This document shows positions 47,123 through 56,571 of a stretch of DNA of 64,000 bases, piece after piece. The stretch is from the NCBI GenBank assembly GCA_023954015.1, contig JAMLIS010000003.1, positions 186,001 through 250,000 of the forward strand, read 5' to 3'. The notes beneath the pieces were generated by a model that did not search any database, was not told the DNA's origin, and worked only from the letters and a program-made list of their open reading frames with translations. Position 1 is the stretch's first letter. Every line of letters starts with the position of its first letter. This DNA comes from Burkholderiaceae bacterium. Lineage in GTDB: Bacteria > Pseudomonadota > Gammaproteobacteria > Burkholderiales > Burkholderiaceae_E. The position numbers and the translations under genes were made by a program.

Positions 47123-47166
47123 GGCCTTGATCTTAGCGCCGAGCGGCGCTGCGCAGGCAAGCTGCA

Positions 47167-48072
47167 CTACTCGATCGTACGGGCGTTTTCGGCACGCCGC
47201 TGCGCGCGGCGCTGGAGCACCGCGTTGATCTCGGCGCCGATCAGCACGGCCCAGGCCGAGAGAAGGAACCACAGCATGAGGATCACGATCGCCGCCATCG
47301 GCCCATAGGTCTTGCTGTAGGAACCGAAGTTGCTGACGTACCACGAAAACAGCACCGATCCGACGAGCCAGATCACGATCGCGACCGAGGCGCCCCAGTT
47401 CAGCCACGACCAGCGCGCGCCGGCGTGGTTCGGGCCGTAGCGGTACATCAACGCAAGGCCGAACCAGAACAGCGCGCCGATCAACGGCCACTTGACGATG
47501 CCGAGGCCCAGCTGCAGCGACGGGTCCAGGCGGAGGATGTCGCCCACGGCGGGCAGCACCACGATCGCCGCGATGGCGACCAACACGCCGACGATGGCGA
47601 CGAGCGCGAGCAGCATCGAAAGACCTACCCGCGCCATCAGGCTGCGGCCTTCTTCGATCTCGTAGGCGATGTTGAGTGCCTTCATCACGGCCCGCACGCC
47701 GGCCGAACAGCTCCACAGAGCGATCAGCACGCTGCCGGCCAGGCTCAGGCTGAGCGTGCCTTGCGCCGTGTCGCCGAGCTCGTGCAGCTGCTCGCGCATC
47801 AGCCCCGCGGCCTGCGGCGGCAGCATCTGGCTCAACAGGGACAGCTGGTGGGTCAACTGCTGCGGGTCGAGCGCCAGGCCGTAGATCGATACGAGGGCGG
47901 TGAGCGCCGGAAAGACGGACAGCAATGCGTAGAACGCAACGCCTGCGGCGACGATCGTCAGGTGGTCGTTCGCGGCCTGCTCCTTGACTGCCCGCAGCGT
48001 TGCCCTGGCATCATCGAGCATGGCGGAGTGGCCGTGACCGGGGTCGGCGCGTGCCCGCTCGCTCGAGTTCAT
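47167..48072 (-). CDS. YihY/BrkB family inner-membrane protein
   Basis: 301 residues, six transmembrane helices. Conserved features are AAGVAFYALLSVFPALTALVS at helix 1, YGPN in a mid-protein loop and YGPMAAIVILMLWFLLSA near the end. The family was once annotated as ribonuclease BN, which is wrong; the function remains unclear. The start at 48072 is the first Met of a ~30-residue polar N-terminus; the Met at residue 18 is an alternative. Confidence 0.9.
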   Translation of the reverse strand: MNSSERARADPGHGHSAMLDDARATLRAVKEQAANDHLTIVAAGVAFYALLSVFPALTALVSIYGLALDPQQLTHQLSLLSQMLPPQAAGLMREQLHELGDTAQGTLSLSLAGSVLIALWSCSAGVRAVMKALNIAYEIEEGRSLMARVGLSMLLALVAIVGVLVAIAAIVVLPAVGDILRLDPSLQLGLGIVKWPLIGALFWFGLALMYRYGPNHAGARWSWLNWGASVAIVIWLVGSVLFSWYVSNFGSYSKTYGPMAAIVILMLWFLLSAWAVLIGAEINAVLQRRAQRRAENARTIE

Positions 48073-48135
48073 CGGGCCGGGCGGCCTCCGGACGCAACAT
48101 CAGGCGGAGCAGGGCACCGGGCGTCGAACACCCGC

Positions 48136-48309
48136 CTAGAGAAGCAACGAGCCGGTGACGAGGCCGGCTATTACGATGACGACGAAAATCACCACGAAGA
48201 CGAAGAAGAGAATCTTGGCAATTCCCGCCGTCGCAGCCGATATGCCGGAAAAACCGAGGACACCGGCGATGACGGAGATGACCAGAAATATGATGGCCCA
48301 GGTGAGCAT
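48136..48309 (-). CDS. DUF1328 small membrane protein (YtjA-like)
   Basis: 57 residues with two transmembrane helices separated by [12 protein letters not shown]. The N-terminus [20 protein letters not shown] is very well conserved in the DUF1328 family, whose function is unknown. AAAGGACG lies 5-11 bases before the ATG. It is upstream of, and on the same strand as, the YihY gene with 63 bases between. Confidence 0.93.
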   Translation of the reverse strand: MLTWAIIFLVISVIAGVLGFSGISAATAGIAKILFFVFVVIFVVIVIAGLVTGSLLL

Positions 48310-48606
48310 GATCGTCCTTTGTTCATTGGAATCGATGACGCTGTGACGCTGCCGCCGCGGGGCGGCATGTTCGGCCCGCGCAAGACTGGTTCCTGCCTGA
48401 TCGAAGAAAATGAAAATCCATCTCGCTGCCCGACCCGCCGTCGCCCCGCCTCGTGAATGCCCGAGACCGAAGGCGCCATCGCTCGCATCGATGTGCGAAC
48501 ATGCAGTCGAACATAGTTCCACTGCGCGTCTGTTCCGTGCCGGGCGGATCGCCGACGTCGTACGCGCTTGCCGAGCATCCGACGACCGGTTCGAACCGCT
48601 TCTGCC
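48310..48606. other. Intergenic region between divergent genes
   Basis: 297 bases between the DUF1328 gene and acuI, which point away from each other. It should hold both promoters. I see no convincing gene, RNA structure or clear -35/-10 pair. Confidence 0.5.
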
Positions 48607-49602
48607 ATGACACTGCCGGATTTCACCGCTTACCTGATCGACAAGGACGGCGACAACGTCGCAGGACGGCTCACCGCGCTTTCGGCCGCGCAACTGGACG
48701 ACGGCGAGGTGACGATCCGTGTCCATTTCTCGAGCATCAACTACAAGGATGCGCTCGCGGCCACCGGCGCGGGGAAGATCATCCGGCGCTTTCCCTGCGT
48801 CGGCGGAATCGACCTCGCGGGCGAGGTGGTCGAGAGCTCGGATGCGCGCTTCCGGCCCGGCGATCCGGTGATCGCGACGAGCTTCGAGCTCGGCGTCTCG
48901 CATCACGGCGGCTACGCGCAGTACGCGCGCGTCCCGGCCGACTGGGTCCTGCCGCTGCCTTCCGGACTGAGCCTGTTCGAGGCGATGGCACTCGGCACCG
49001 CAGGATTCACCGCGGGCCTGGCAGTCTTGCGCATGGAGCACAACGGATTGGGACCGGAGAACGGTCCCGTGGTCGTCACCGGTGCCACCGGCGGCGTCGG
49101 CGGCCTTGCGATCGACATGCTGTCGCGACTCGGCTACGAGGTCGTCGCGCTCACCCGCAAGTCGTCCGAGGCGCAGTACCTGCGCGATCTCGGCGCTTCG
49201 TCGGTCGAGCTCGTCTCGCAGATCGATCTCGCGAAGGTGCGATCGCTGGAGCGGGCCCGATGGGCGGGTGCGGTCGACAACGTGGGCGGACCGATCCTGC
49301 ACTGGGTGCTGGCCAGCATGAAGCAGGCGGGAACTGTCGCGAGCATCGGCAACGCGGCGAGCATCGAACTGCACACGACGGTGTTCCCGTTCATCCTGCG
49401 CGGCGTGAGCCTGCTCGGCGTGGACTCCGGCTATACCGGCTCTCCGGCCCGCGAACAGGTGTGGCATCGGCTCTCGACCGATCTTAAGCCGCGGCATCTG
49501 CACGAAATCACCCGCACGATCGAGCTGCAGGCGCTGCCCGATGCGTTCGACGACTTCGTGCAGGGGCGGGTGAAAGGCCGTACCGTGGTGCGCCTTCACT
49601 GA
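48607..49602 (+). CDS. acuI: Acrylyl-CoA reductase-type quinone oxidoreductase (AcuI/YhdH)
   Basis: 331 residues of the zinc-free medium-chain dehydrogenase family. The N-terminal motif [22 protein letters not shown] and the coenzyme site [14 protein letters not shown] match the YhdH/AcuI group, whose characterised members reduce acryloyl-CoA to propionyl-CoA with NADPH. This detoxifies acrylate or serves 3-hydroxypropionate metabolism. The ATG at 48607 is used; an upstream codon at 48568 is not supported. The 3' end overlaps the convergent NTF2-like gene by 7 bases. Confidence 0.9.
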   Translation: MTLPDFTAYLIDKDGDNVAGRLTALSAAQLDDGEVTIRVHFSSINYKDALAATGAGKIIRRFPCVGGIDLAGEVVESSDARFRPGDPVIATSFELGVSHHGGYAQYARVPADWVLPLPSGLSLFEAMALGTAGFTAGLAVLRMEHNGLGPENGPVVVTGATGGVGGLAIDMLSRLGYEVVALTRKSSEAQYLRDLGASSVELVSQIDLAKVRSLERARWAGAVDNVGGPILHWVLASMKQAGTVASIGNAASIELHTTVFPFILRGVSLLGVDSGYTGSPAREQVWHRLSTDLKPRHLHEITRTIELQALPDAFDDFVQGRVKGRTVVRLH

Positions 49603-49982
49603 TCGGCGGCGATCGGCGGACGGTTCTTGCGATACGAGTTCTTGATCGCGATCCTGCCGTCACGGAACGTGAACACGTCGCATCCGTCGACTTCCACGCG
49701 CGTGCCGTCGGCTTTGGTGCCCGAGAACGTCCACTCCGACACGCCGCGGTCGCCGCAGACGAAGTGACGCGGCGAGCGCCACTGCGCGTCGGGAAACGTG
49801 GCCCATACCTCGCGGAATCCCGCCTCGACGGCTTCCCGGCCGACGTAGCGCGTTCCGCAGACCTCGGGACCGGCCGACGCTTCGAACACGCAGTCGTCGG
49901 CCATGAAGCGCATCAGCGCTTCGGCATCGTGCCGGTTCCAGGCGTCGGCGAAGGCCTGCAGGTCGGCGACGGTGGCGCTCAT
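49596..49982 (-). CDS. NTF2-like/SnoaL-fold protein
   Basis: 128 residues. The pattern [26 protein letters not shown] is the usual start of the SnoaL-like group of small cone-fold proteins, which bind hydrophobic ligands or act as enzymes such as ketosteroid isomerases. No partner domain is present and the substrate is unknown. Its 3' end overlaps acuI by 7 bases. Confidence 0.88.
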   Translation of the reverse strand: MSATVADLQAFADAWNRHDAEALMRFMADDCVFEASAGPEVCGTRYVGREAVEAGFREVWATFPDAQWRSPRHFVCGDRGVSEWTFSGTKADGTRVEVDGCDVFTFRDGRIAIKNSYRKNRPPIAADQ

Positions 49983-50341
49983 GGCGACTCCAGCGCTGGT
50001 GCGGATGCGATCATGGTAAGCCTGCGCCGCGCAACGCGAAACGGCAGGCGATCCGTCCGGTCTGGTGCGCTTCTGGGACTTCCGCTGCGAAAGGCAGGGG
50101 GTTCGCGCCGTGACGGCGACGCGGGCCGGCGCACCCCGGCAACCGCTTCGCGACGAAACGCCGCGAAACCCTGCGTCTTCAATCGAGCCAGGAAATGCCC
50201 GGCCGGAAACGCTGCGTTCCGCAGCATTTCCCGCCCTCGAGCGCAGCGCTTTCGATGCGGATACGCTCCGGCGCAGCGCTGCGACTATCCGAGTTTACAT
50301 AATGCACATTATGCGAAAAAGGACGAGTCCGACGCGGCGGC
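49983..50341. other. 359-bp region without a recognised gene
   Basis: It holds a terminator-like stem (gctgcg-ttc-cgcagc, 50211-50225), two copies of gcgcagcgct, and the AT-rich 16-bp palindrome at 50298-50313. Short frames through it look like chance products of GC bias. It should contain the promoter of the NTF2-like gene. Confidence 0.5.
50298..50313. promoter_or_regulatory. Perfect palindrome, possible operator
   Basis: CATAATG-ca-CATTATG has 7-bp arms and a 2-base centre and sits in the most AT-rich patch nearby. It lies 28 bases past the receiver gene stop and over 300 bases before the next minus-strand start, so the controlled gene is unclear. Confidence 0.45.
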
Positions 50342-50788
50342 CTACGACGCCTCCGCGTCGCGCTCCCGCAGTCGTCCGTCGATCGTCGCAAGCAATTCGG
50401 TGAGCGCGGTGAATTCGATCGGCTTGACCAGTTGCGCATCGAAGCCCGCCTGCATCGCCCGCGCGTGGTCTTCGGGCTCGCCCCAACCGGTCTGCGCGAT
50501 GACGATCGCATCGCGCCCCCAGGCGCGTTCGCGCATCTCGCGGCAGGTCTCGTAGCCGTTCATCTTCGGCATGCCGATGTCGAGCAGGACGATCTGCGGC
50601 CGGAAGCGCTCGCCGATCTCGAGCGCCGCGATGCCGTCGTGCGCTGTTCGGACGTCGTCGCCCTGCATGCGCAACAACAGCGCAAGCGACTCGGCGTTGT
50701 CGCGGTTGTCGTCGACGACGAGGGCGCGCCGCTGCACGGATCCGGGGATCGACGCGCGGACGTTCGGGCAAGTTCCGGTTTCGTTCAT
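50342..50788 (-). CDS. Single-domain response regulator
   Basis: 148 residues from the ATG at 50788: a ~20-residue lead followed by one receiver domain and nothing else. The acidic pair is in ALVVDDNRDNAESL, the phosphoacceptor Asp in IVLLDIGMPKMNG and the Lys in AQLVKPIEF. Without an output domain it must act through a partner, as CheY and Spo0F do. Receiver domains of this sequence type often occur at the end of hybrid kinases. No kinase is adjacent; the orphan sensor kinase 4.5 kb away is a candidate. Confidence 0.9.
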   Translation of the reverse strand: MNETGTCPNVRASIPGSVQRRALVVDDNRDNAESLALLLRMQGDDVRTAHDGIAALEIGERFRPQIVLLDIGMPKMNGYETCREMRERAWGRDAIVIAQTGWGEPEDHARAMQAGFDAQLVKPIEFTALTELLATIDGRLRERDAEAS

Positions 50789-50931
50789 CGTTTCGCGAGC
50801 GCGTTGTTGCGAAGCGCACGGATTGTAGCGGTCCGGTCGCCTCGTTCCGGCGTTTTTCCCTGTCCGCAAGCACTGCGCGACGCGTTATTGGATAGAGTGC
50901 GCAGTTCGCATCGGCAACGCCACGGGCACGC

Positions 50932-51819
50932 ATGAGTGAAGCGGGCAGACGAATCGGGATGATCGGTGTCGGCCTGATGGGCCACGGCATCGCGCGCAGT
51001 CTGTTGCGCCACGGGCATTCGCTCGTCTTTCTCGAGCATCCGGGAAACCAGCCGGTCGACGATCTGCTTGCCGCCGGCGCGCGGTCCAGTGCGAGCGCCG
51101 CCGAGCTTGCCGCCGACTGCGAGGTGCTGATCCTCTGCGTCATCGGCACCCCCGAGGTCGAGGACGCGCTGTTCCGCAAGGGCGGCGCGCTGGAAGGCCT
51201 GCGTGCGGGCACCGTCGTCATCGACTGCTCGACGGCGATCCCCTCTTCCACGGTTCGCATCGCTGCCGCGATCGAGCGTGTCGGCGGACGTTTCCTCGAC
51301 GCTCCGATGACGCGCACGCCGAAGGAGGCTGCCGAAGGTCGCCTGAACGTGCTCGTGGGCGGAGACGCTGCCCTGCTCGACGAGTGCCGTCCCGTGCTCG
51401 CGTGCTTCGCGGAGAACATCGTGCACACGGGCCCCGTGAGTTCGGGGCACCGGCTCAAGCTGCTGCACAACTACGTGTCGCTGGGATTCGGCGCCGTGCT
51501 CGCCGAAGCAGCCGCCTGCGCGCGGCGCTCGGGCGTCGACGATCGCGTATTGCTCGAGGTGCTCGGTCACGGCGGCGGCCAGGGCGTTGCGCTCGAGCGG
51601 CTGCGGCCCTTCATCGAGTCGGGAGACGACGCGGCGTTTCGCTTCACGATCGCGAACGCGGCGAAGGATATGGACTACTACGCGACGATGGCGCGGGAAA
51701 ACGGCGCCTCGCGCGATGCCGCGCTTGCGGTGCACGAGGTCTACGCGCGCGCTGCCGCGAGCGGCCACGCGAGCGCGACCGTCCCGCAGCTGATCGATCT
51801 GCTGGCGCGACGCCGCTGA
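50932..51819 (+). CDS. 3-hydroxyisobutyrate dehydrogenase-family oxidoreductase
   Basis: 295 residues of the beta-hydroxyacid dehydrogenase family. The Rossmann motif is IGMIGVGLMGHGIARSLL, the substrate loop is DAPMTRTPKEAAEGRLNVLVGG and the catalytic Lys is in SGHRLKLLHNYVS (near residue 170). Members oxidise 3-hydroxyisobutyrate, tartronate semialdehyde or similar compounds with NAD(P). The substrate is unknown here. It is divergent from the receiver gene. Confidence 0.92.
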   Translation: MSEAGRRIGMIGVGLMGHGIARSLLRHGHSLVFLEHPGNQPVDDLLAAGARSSASAAELAADCEVLILCVIGTPEVEDALFRKGGALEGLRAGTVVIDCSTAIPSSTVRIAAAIERVGGRFLDAPMTRTPKEAAEGRLNVLVGGDAALLDECRPVLACFAENIVHTGPVSSGHRLKLLHNYVSLGFGAVLAEAAACARRSGVDDRVLLEVLGHGGGQGVALERLRPFIESGDDAAFRFTIANAAKDMDYYATMARENGASRDAALAVHEVYARAAASGHASATVPQLIDLLARRR

Positions 51820-51832
51820 GGTCGCGCACGCG

Positions 51833-52267
51833 TCATCGCGGTGTGCCGAGCGCGTGCGGCGCCTGCCCGCGCCGCTCGTCGATGCTCAGCCGACCCGCGC
51901 CGAAGGCGACGACGAACAGCAGGCCTCCGAAGATCGCCACGTTCTTGCTGAAGTTGACCCTCTGCATTGCCTGCTGCTCGGGCGGCATGGTCCAGTAGTC
52001 GTGGAATCCGAAGGCCGCGACCAGCGTGAACAACGCCAGCAGCGCCGCAGCCCAGCGCGCCTTGTAGCCGACGAGCAGCGCAAGCCCGGCGAACAGCTCG
52101 ATCGCGATCGCGATCACCACCATCGCCGGCGGAAACGGCAAGCCGGCGGAGGCCACGTAGCCGACGGTTCCCGAGAAGCCGCCGAGCTTGCTCCAGCCGG
52201 CGGGCACGAACAGCCAGGCCAGGCACAGGCGGCCCACGAACGGAAGGTACTTCTGCAGCACGTCCAT
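51833..52267 (-). CDS. DoxX family membrane protein
   Basis: 144 residues with four transmembrane helices. The start LQKYLPFVGRLCLAWLFVPAGWSKLGG and the later FHDYW motif identify the DoxX family, inner-membrane proteins linked in some species to thiosulfate oxidation or redox stress. GAGGAG lies 6 bases before the ATG at 52267, which decides this start over a longer form. It converges on the preceding dehydrogenase gene. Confidence 0.9.
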   Translation of the reverse strand: MDVLQKYLPFVGRLCLAWLFVPAGWSKLGGFSGTVGYVASAGLPFPPAMVVIAIAIELFAGLALLVGYKARWAAALLALFTLVAAFGFHDYWTMPPEQQAMQRVNFSKNVAIFGGLLFVVAFGAGRLSIDERRGQAPHALGTPR

Positions 52268-52398
52268 CGATTGCTCCTCGCAACGGGCGCGGCCGGATCG
52301 GGTGAAGGCCGCACCACCATCGTAAGCGAGGCGACGGCTTCCTGTTACGCTTCGACGTTCTCCGGGTTGGCGCCGCTGCCGCCGCCCCACCCTGCCCG

Positions 52399-53202
52399 AT
52401 GAATCCCACCGCGTTCTTCGAACAGTCTTCGCCGCTGCTCGCCGCTTTCGTTGCGAGCCTGCTGGGCGGGGCGCTCGCCACGACCCTCGGCGCGGTTCCG
52501 GTTCTGTGGATGGGGCGGCTGTCGCAGCGCAGCAGCAACGCGATGCTCTCGTTCGCGGCCGGCGTGATGCTCGCGGCGACCGTGTTTTCGCTGCTCCTGC
52601 CGGGCCTCGAGCTGGCCGAGACGATGTTCGAGCACCGCCTGAGCGCGGTGCTGGCCGTCGTGGCGGCGCTGCTGTTCGGCGGGCTGTCGATGGGCTTCGT
52701 CAACCGGATCCTGCCGCACGAGCACTTCCTGAAGGGTCCCGAAGGACCGAGCGGCGAACGCATCGCACGGGTGTGGCTCTTCGTGCTGGCGATCACGCTG
52801 CACAACTTCCCGGAAGGCCTGTCGATCGGCGTTGCCTCGGCCAGCGGCGATGCGCGAATCGGCCTCGGCGTGACGATCGGCATCGGCCTGCAGAACCTGC
52901 CGGAGGGGCTCGCGGTGGCGATGGCGCTGGCCGCGCTGGGCTACCCGCGCCTCTACGCGCTGCGAATCGCCGCGTTGACCGGAATCGTCGAGCTCTTCGG
53001 CGGGATGTTCGGTGCCGGATTGCTCGTGCTGTCCACCGCCATCCTGCCGCTCGCATTGGCCTTCGCAGCCGGGACGATGCTGTTCGTCATCAGCGACGAG
53101 GTGATCCCCGAAACGCATCGCGGCGCCTTCGGCGAGACCGCGACGGCTTCGCTGTTCGTCGGCTTCGACCTGATGTTCGTGCTCGACGTCGCGCTGCGCT
53201 AG
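52399..53202 (+). CDS. ZIP family divalent metal transporter
   Basis: 267 residues and eight transmembrane helices. The metal-binding helix IV reads LHNFPEGLSIG and helix V reads QNLPEGLAVAMAL, both signatures of ZIP carriers that import zinc, iron or manganese. The third loop is short and has few histidines (LPHEHFLKG). The gene is divergent from the DoxX gene and converges on the ankyrin gene with a 9-base gap. Confidence 0.94.
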   Translation: MNPTAFFEQSSPLLAAFVASLLGGALATTLGAVPVLWMGRLSQRSSNAMLSFAAGVMLAATVFSLLLPGLELAETMFEHRLSAVLAVVAALLFGGLSMGFVNRILPHEHFLKGPEGPSGERIARVWLFVLAITLHNFPEGLSIGVASASGDARIGLGVTIGIGLQNLPEGLAVAMALAALGYPRLYALRIAALTGIVELFGGMFGAGLLVLSTAILPLALAFAAGTMLFVISDEVIPETHRGAFGETATASLFVGFDLMFVLDVALR

Positions 53203-53211
53203 TGCGCTGCG

Positions 53212-54024
53212 CTAGTCGCGCGCGCCCGGCAGGCGCGGGGCCTCGATCCTGCGCCTGCGCTCCCGTTCGCCGGCGGCGGATTCGGCGCTGCGCGGACGTT
53301 CCAGCGTCCCGTATCGGCGCGCGAACTCCGCGGCGCGCTCGCGCAGCCAGCGCGCTTCTTCGGGCTTGCCGTTGGCGACGAGATAGTCGGCGGCGTCGCG
53401 GCCGGTGTCGTTGCGCGGCGTGGGATCGGCGCCGGCCTCGATGAGCAGTCGCACGGCGTCGACGTGGTCGTGGCGGGCAGCCATCATCAGCGGCGTCGTG
53501 CGGTTGGGCGATTGCGCATCGATATAAGCGTTCTGATCGAGCAGGTATCGCAATAGATCGACGTTGCCGTTCACCGCGGCATAGTGCAGCGGCGTCCAGC
53601 CGGGGCGATTGACTTCGGCGCCCTTCTCGACGAGCAGGCGGACGACGTCGAGGTTGCCGTGCAAGGCAGCCAGCATCGCCGCCGTTTCGCCGCGCGCGTT
53701 CGGCGCGTCGACTCGCGTGCCGACGATCCGGGCCAGTTCGCGAACGACGTTCCATGCGCGTTCGCGCGCGGCGACGACGATGGCCGGCCCGAACCGGGGA
53801 TGCACTGCGTTCGTGTCGACGCCCCTGAGCAGCAGCGTCTGGACGCGCGCGGTGTCGTCGCGACCGACCGCTTCCCAGAATTCGTCGTTCGCCGTGGGCG
53901 CCTTGCGAGCGGATGCGGCCGGCTGTGCCGCCTGCGCCGCGGCATCGAACGTGGGCAGACCCGCGCAGCAGACGAGCGTGACGCCCAGCAGCAGTGCCTT
54001 TGCGCTTCGTTCAATCGTGCGCAT
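53212..54024 (-). CDS. Exported ankyrin-repeat protein
   Basis: 270 residues. The N-terminus (KALLLGVTLVCCAGLPTFDAAAQA) is a signal peptide, so it acts in the periplasm. Five ankyrin repeats follow between about residues 50 and 225, for example GWTPLHYAAVNGNVDLLRYLL and TTPLMMAARHDHVDAVRLLI. The C-terminal ~50 residues are Arg/Glu-rich. The partner is unknown. Its start overlaps the tatD 3' end by 14 bases, so it is probably the last gene of the mltG-tmk-holB-pilZ-tatD transcript. Confidence 0.9.
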   Translation of the reverse strand: MRTIERSAKALLLGVTLVCCAGLPTFDAAAQAAQPAASARKAPTANDEFWEAVGRDDTARVQTLLLRGVDTNAVHPRFGPAIVVAARERAWNVVRELARIVGTRVDAPNARGETAAMLAALHGNLDVVRLLVEKGAEVNRPGWTPLHYAAVNGNVDLLRYLLDQNAYIDAQSPNRTTPLMMAARHDHVDAVRLLIEAGADPTPRNDTGRDAADYLVANGKPEEARWLRERAAEFARRYGTLERPRSAESAAGERERRRRIEAPRLPGARD

Positions 54025-54799
54025 CGGCTGGCGGCCTCGCGCCGGGGAACAGGCGGAAGAAGTTCGTGGTGGTGAGCGTGGCGATCTCGTCGAGCGTGCG
54101 GCCGCGCAACTGCGCGAGGCACTCGGCCACGTGCAGCACCCAGGCGGGCTCGTTCGTCCGGCCGCGCTTCGGTACCGGTGCGAGATACGGCGAATCGGTC
54201 TCGACGAGAAGGCGATCGTCGGGAACGCGCGCCGCGACTTCGCGCAGCGACTGCGCATTGCGGAAAGTCAGGATTCCGGAGAACGAGATGTGGAAGCCCA
54301 GGTCCAGGCCGGCGCGTGCTGTCGCCCAGTCTTCGGTAAAGCAGTGCAGCACGCCGCCCGCCTCGTCGGCGCGTTCTTCGCGCAGCAGGCGGATCGTGTC
54401 CGCGGAGGCGGCTCGCGTGTGGACGATCAGCGGCCGGCCGCTCGCGCGTGCGGCGCGGATGTGCACGCGAAAGCGCTCGCGCTGCCACTCGGTGTCGCCC
54501 GCGCTGCGGAAGTAGTCCAGCCCCGTCTCGCCGATCGCCACGACCTTCGGATCCGCGGCGAGCCGCACCAGCGTCTGCACGTCGGGTTCGACGGCATCGG
54601 GCGAATCGGGATGCACGCCGACCGACGCGCTCAGCCGCGGGTCGCTGCGCGCGATCCGAAGCACGTCCTCGAAGCGGTCGAGGGCGACGCTTACGCACAG
54701 CGCGTGGCCCACGCCGTTCGCCTGCATCGACGCGAGCACCGCGTCCAGGCGGTCGGTGAATTCGGGGAAATCGAGGTGGCAGTGCGAGTCGACGAGCAT
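54011..54799 (-). CDS. TatD family metal-dependent DNase/hydrolase
   Basis: 262 residues from the ATG at 54799, which gives the family N-terminus MLVDSHCHLDFPEF with the HxH metal site. Other ligands lie in GETGLDYF, IVHTR, LHCFTED and VETDSPYL. TatD proteins are Mg-dependent deoxyribonucleases of the amidohydrolase fold. It follows pilZ and holB, the order common in betaproteobacteria. Confidence 0.95.
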   Translation of the reverse strand: MLVDSHCHLDFPEFTDRLDAVLASMQANGVGHALCVSVALDRFEDVLRIARSDPRLSASVGVHPDSPDAVEPDVQTLVRLAADPKVVAIGETGLDYFRSAGDTEWQRERFRVHIRAARASGRPLIVHTRAASADTIRLLREERADEAGGVLHCFTEDWATARAGLDLGFHISFSGILTFRNAQSLREVAARVPDDRLLVETDSPYLAPVPKRGRTNEPAWVLHVAECLAQLRGRTLDEIATLTTTNFFRLFPGARPPADAHD

Positions 54800-54890
54800 C
54801 GGCGGGCGGCAGGCGCGAGGCGCCGTGCCGTACATCACGGCGGCGGGCGCACGGGGCCCGCCAGACCGCATTGTATCGGCCGCTGCCGGT

Positions 54891-55520
54891 TCAGATCGTG
54901 TGCGTCGGGCGGTTCGCCTTCAGCGTGCCGCCCAGCAGGTCCTCGATGCGGCTGCGTGCGCGCGTTCCCGCCTCGTCCCTGGCGAACTGCACGCCGAGCC
55001 CCTGCTGGCGCTGTGGCGTGCCGCCGGGGGTGATCCAGACGACCTTTCCAGTCACCGAGAGTCGGTTCGGATCGTCCATCAACGCAAGAAGCAGGTACAA
55101 CTCGTCGCCGAGGCGCACCGAACGCGTGGTCGGGATGAACAGTCCGCCGCCTTCGAGAAAGGGCATGTAGGCGGCGTACAGCGCTGCCTTCTCGCGGATC
55201 GCCAGCTGCATGACGCCCGGTCGCGCACCGGTGCGCATCCCGGCGGCCGCTGCCGCGGGAAGGGTCGCTGCCGAGGCGTTTGCGGTATTCGGGCCTGTGG
55301 CGGTGTCGATGCCGATGGACGGTCCGGGTGAGGTCGACGGTCCGGGTGCGGTCGCCGGCGCCAGGCGCACATCGGCATCGAGGCCATCGAGCAGCAGCGT
55401 ACCGGTCTCGGTGGAGACGCCCGCATCACCGGAAGTGACGGGTTCTGCCGCGGTGCCGAACGCGGCGGCCCCGCCCGCAGGTCGCGAGGCTGTCATCGTC
55501 GTCCTTCCGGCTGCGCTCAT
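54891..55520 (-). CDS. pilZ: PilZ domain protein with long low-complexity N-terminus
   Basis: 209 residues, of which the last ~115 (VMQLAIREKAALYAAYMPFLEGGGLFIPTTR onward) are the type IV pilus PilZ domain, placed as usual just after holB. That domain needs no cyclic-di-GMP in this subtype and assists pilus assembly. The first ~95 residues are Ala, Gly, Pro, Ser and Thr-rich, including two PGPS(T/I) repeats, and are not found in standard PilZ of ~117 residues. Starting at a later Met (residue 95) would give the standard length, so the real start is uncertain. Confidence 0.85.
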   Translation of the reverse strand: MSAAGRTTMTASRPAGGAAAFGTAAEPVTSGDAGVSTETGTLLLDGLDADVRLAPATAPGPSTSPGPSIGIDTATGPNTANASAATLPAAAAAGMRTGARPGVMQLAIREKAALYAAYMPFLEGGGLFIPTTRSVRLGDELYLLLALMDDPNRLSVTGKVVWITPGGTPQRQQGLGVQFARDEAGTRARSRIEDLLGGTLKANRPTHTI

Positions 55521-55551
55521 GTTCGCGTCCCCTCTTCCCTGCGATCGCTTC

Positions 55552-56571
55552 CTACCCCGCCCACGCGGCGCGCAAGCGGATCAATGCATCCTCGAGCATC
55601 AGCCGCGCATTGAGCGGGTGATCGACCGCTCGCGCCAGCGTCGCGATCCCCGAGCCGAGTCGGTCCAGCGCCTGCAGCGACGTGGCCTGCGACAGCGCCT
55701 GGAGCCGTTCGGCGCGATCCGGAAAGAATCGCGGCGCGGCGCCGGCCCGGCAGCGCTGCAAGTCGGCGATCCACGACTGCAGCACGCCGACCCAAAGCGA
55801 CGGCTCGACGCCGGCCAGCGCGTCCGCGGCCCGCAACACCGGAGTTTCGGGAAGCGACGCGAAGGTCTCCACGAGGAGCCGATGAGCGGACGCTGTCGCT
55901 GGATCGGCGAATGCGCGCGCGCGCAGCGGCGCACCCCCGGCGGCAGCCAGCCACCGGGAAGCCTGCGCGCGCCCGGTGCCGGTCTCGGCGACGAGCCAGT
56001 CGATCGCGATCTCGTTCGCCGGAGCGGCCAGCGCAACCGCCAGGCAGCGGGAACGGATCGTCGCCGGCATCGCGTCGGGCCGGTGCGTGACAAGCAGGAA
56101 GCGCGTGCCGGCCCCCGGTTCCTCGAGCGTCTTGAGCAACGCGTTGGCCGACACGACGTTCAGCGCATCGGCGGGCTCGACGCGCACCACCTTGCAGCCA
56201 CCCCGGTGCCCGCCCACGCAGATGAAGCGTTCGAGCGCGCGCACCTGCTCGACGCGGATGTCCTTCGACGGCGCCGATGCGCGCCCCCGTCGGGGCGCGC
56301 CTTCGGCGTCCTCGCCGGGTTCCTCCGGCGCGGCGGGCGACAGCACGCGCAGATCGGGATGGTTGCCCTGGGCGATCCATCCGCATGCCGCGCAGCGCCC
56401 GCAGGCCGAGCCGTCGGAAGCCGGTGATTCGCACAACCACGCGCGCTGCAGTTCGTCCGCCAGGTCCGACTTGCCGATCCCGGAAGGACCGTGCACGAGC
56501 AGTGCGTGGTGAGGACGGTCGTGCTGTTCCAGCAACCCGCGCCAGACTTCTTCGAGCCACGGATAGATCAT
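55552..56571 (-). CDS. holB: DNA polymerase III delta-prime subunit
   Basis: 339 residues. It has a P-loop-like HGPSGIGKSDLADEL, a zinc-finger cysteine set (CGRCAACGW with an upstream Cys), the SRC motif (TIRSRCLAV) and the NALLKTLEEP sensor region typical of the clamp loader. It works with HolA and DnaX to load the sliding clamp. The ATG at 56571 overlaps the tmk stop as ATGA. A Pro/Ala/Arg-rich insertion lies between the zinc finger and IRVEQVRAL. Confidence 0.95.
   Translation of the reverse strand: MIYPWLEEVWRGLLEQHDRPHHALLVHGPSGIGKSDLADELQRAWLCESPASDGSACGRCAACGWIAQGNHPDLRVLSPAAPEEPGEDAEGAPRRGRASAPSKDIRVEQVRALERFICVGGHRGGCKVVRVEPADALNVVSANALLKTLEEPGAGTRFLLVTHRPDAMPATIRSRCLAVALAAPANEIAIDWLVAETGTGRAQASRWLAAAGGAPLRARAFADPATASAHRLLVETFASLPETPVLRAADALAGVEPSLWVGVLQSWIADLQRCRAGAAPRFFPDRAERLQALSQATSLQALDRLGSGIATLARAVDHPLNARLMLEDALIRLRAAWAG

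Noticed and set aside
49979..50227. 82-codon minus-strand frame ending with an ATGA overlap at the NTF2-like start
   Set aside because: Arg/Pro/Ser-rich composition without a recognisable pattern; likely chance.
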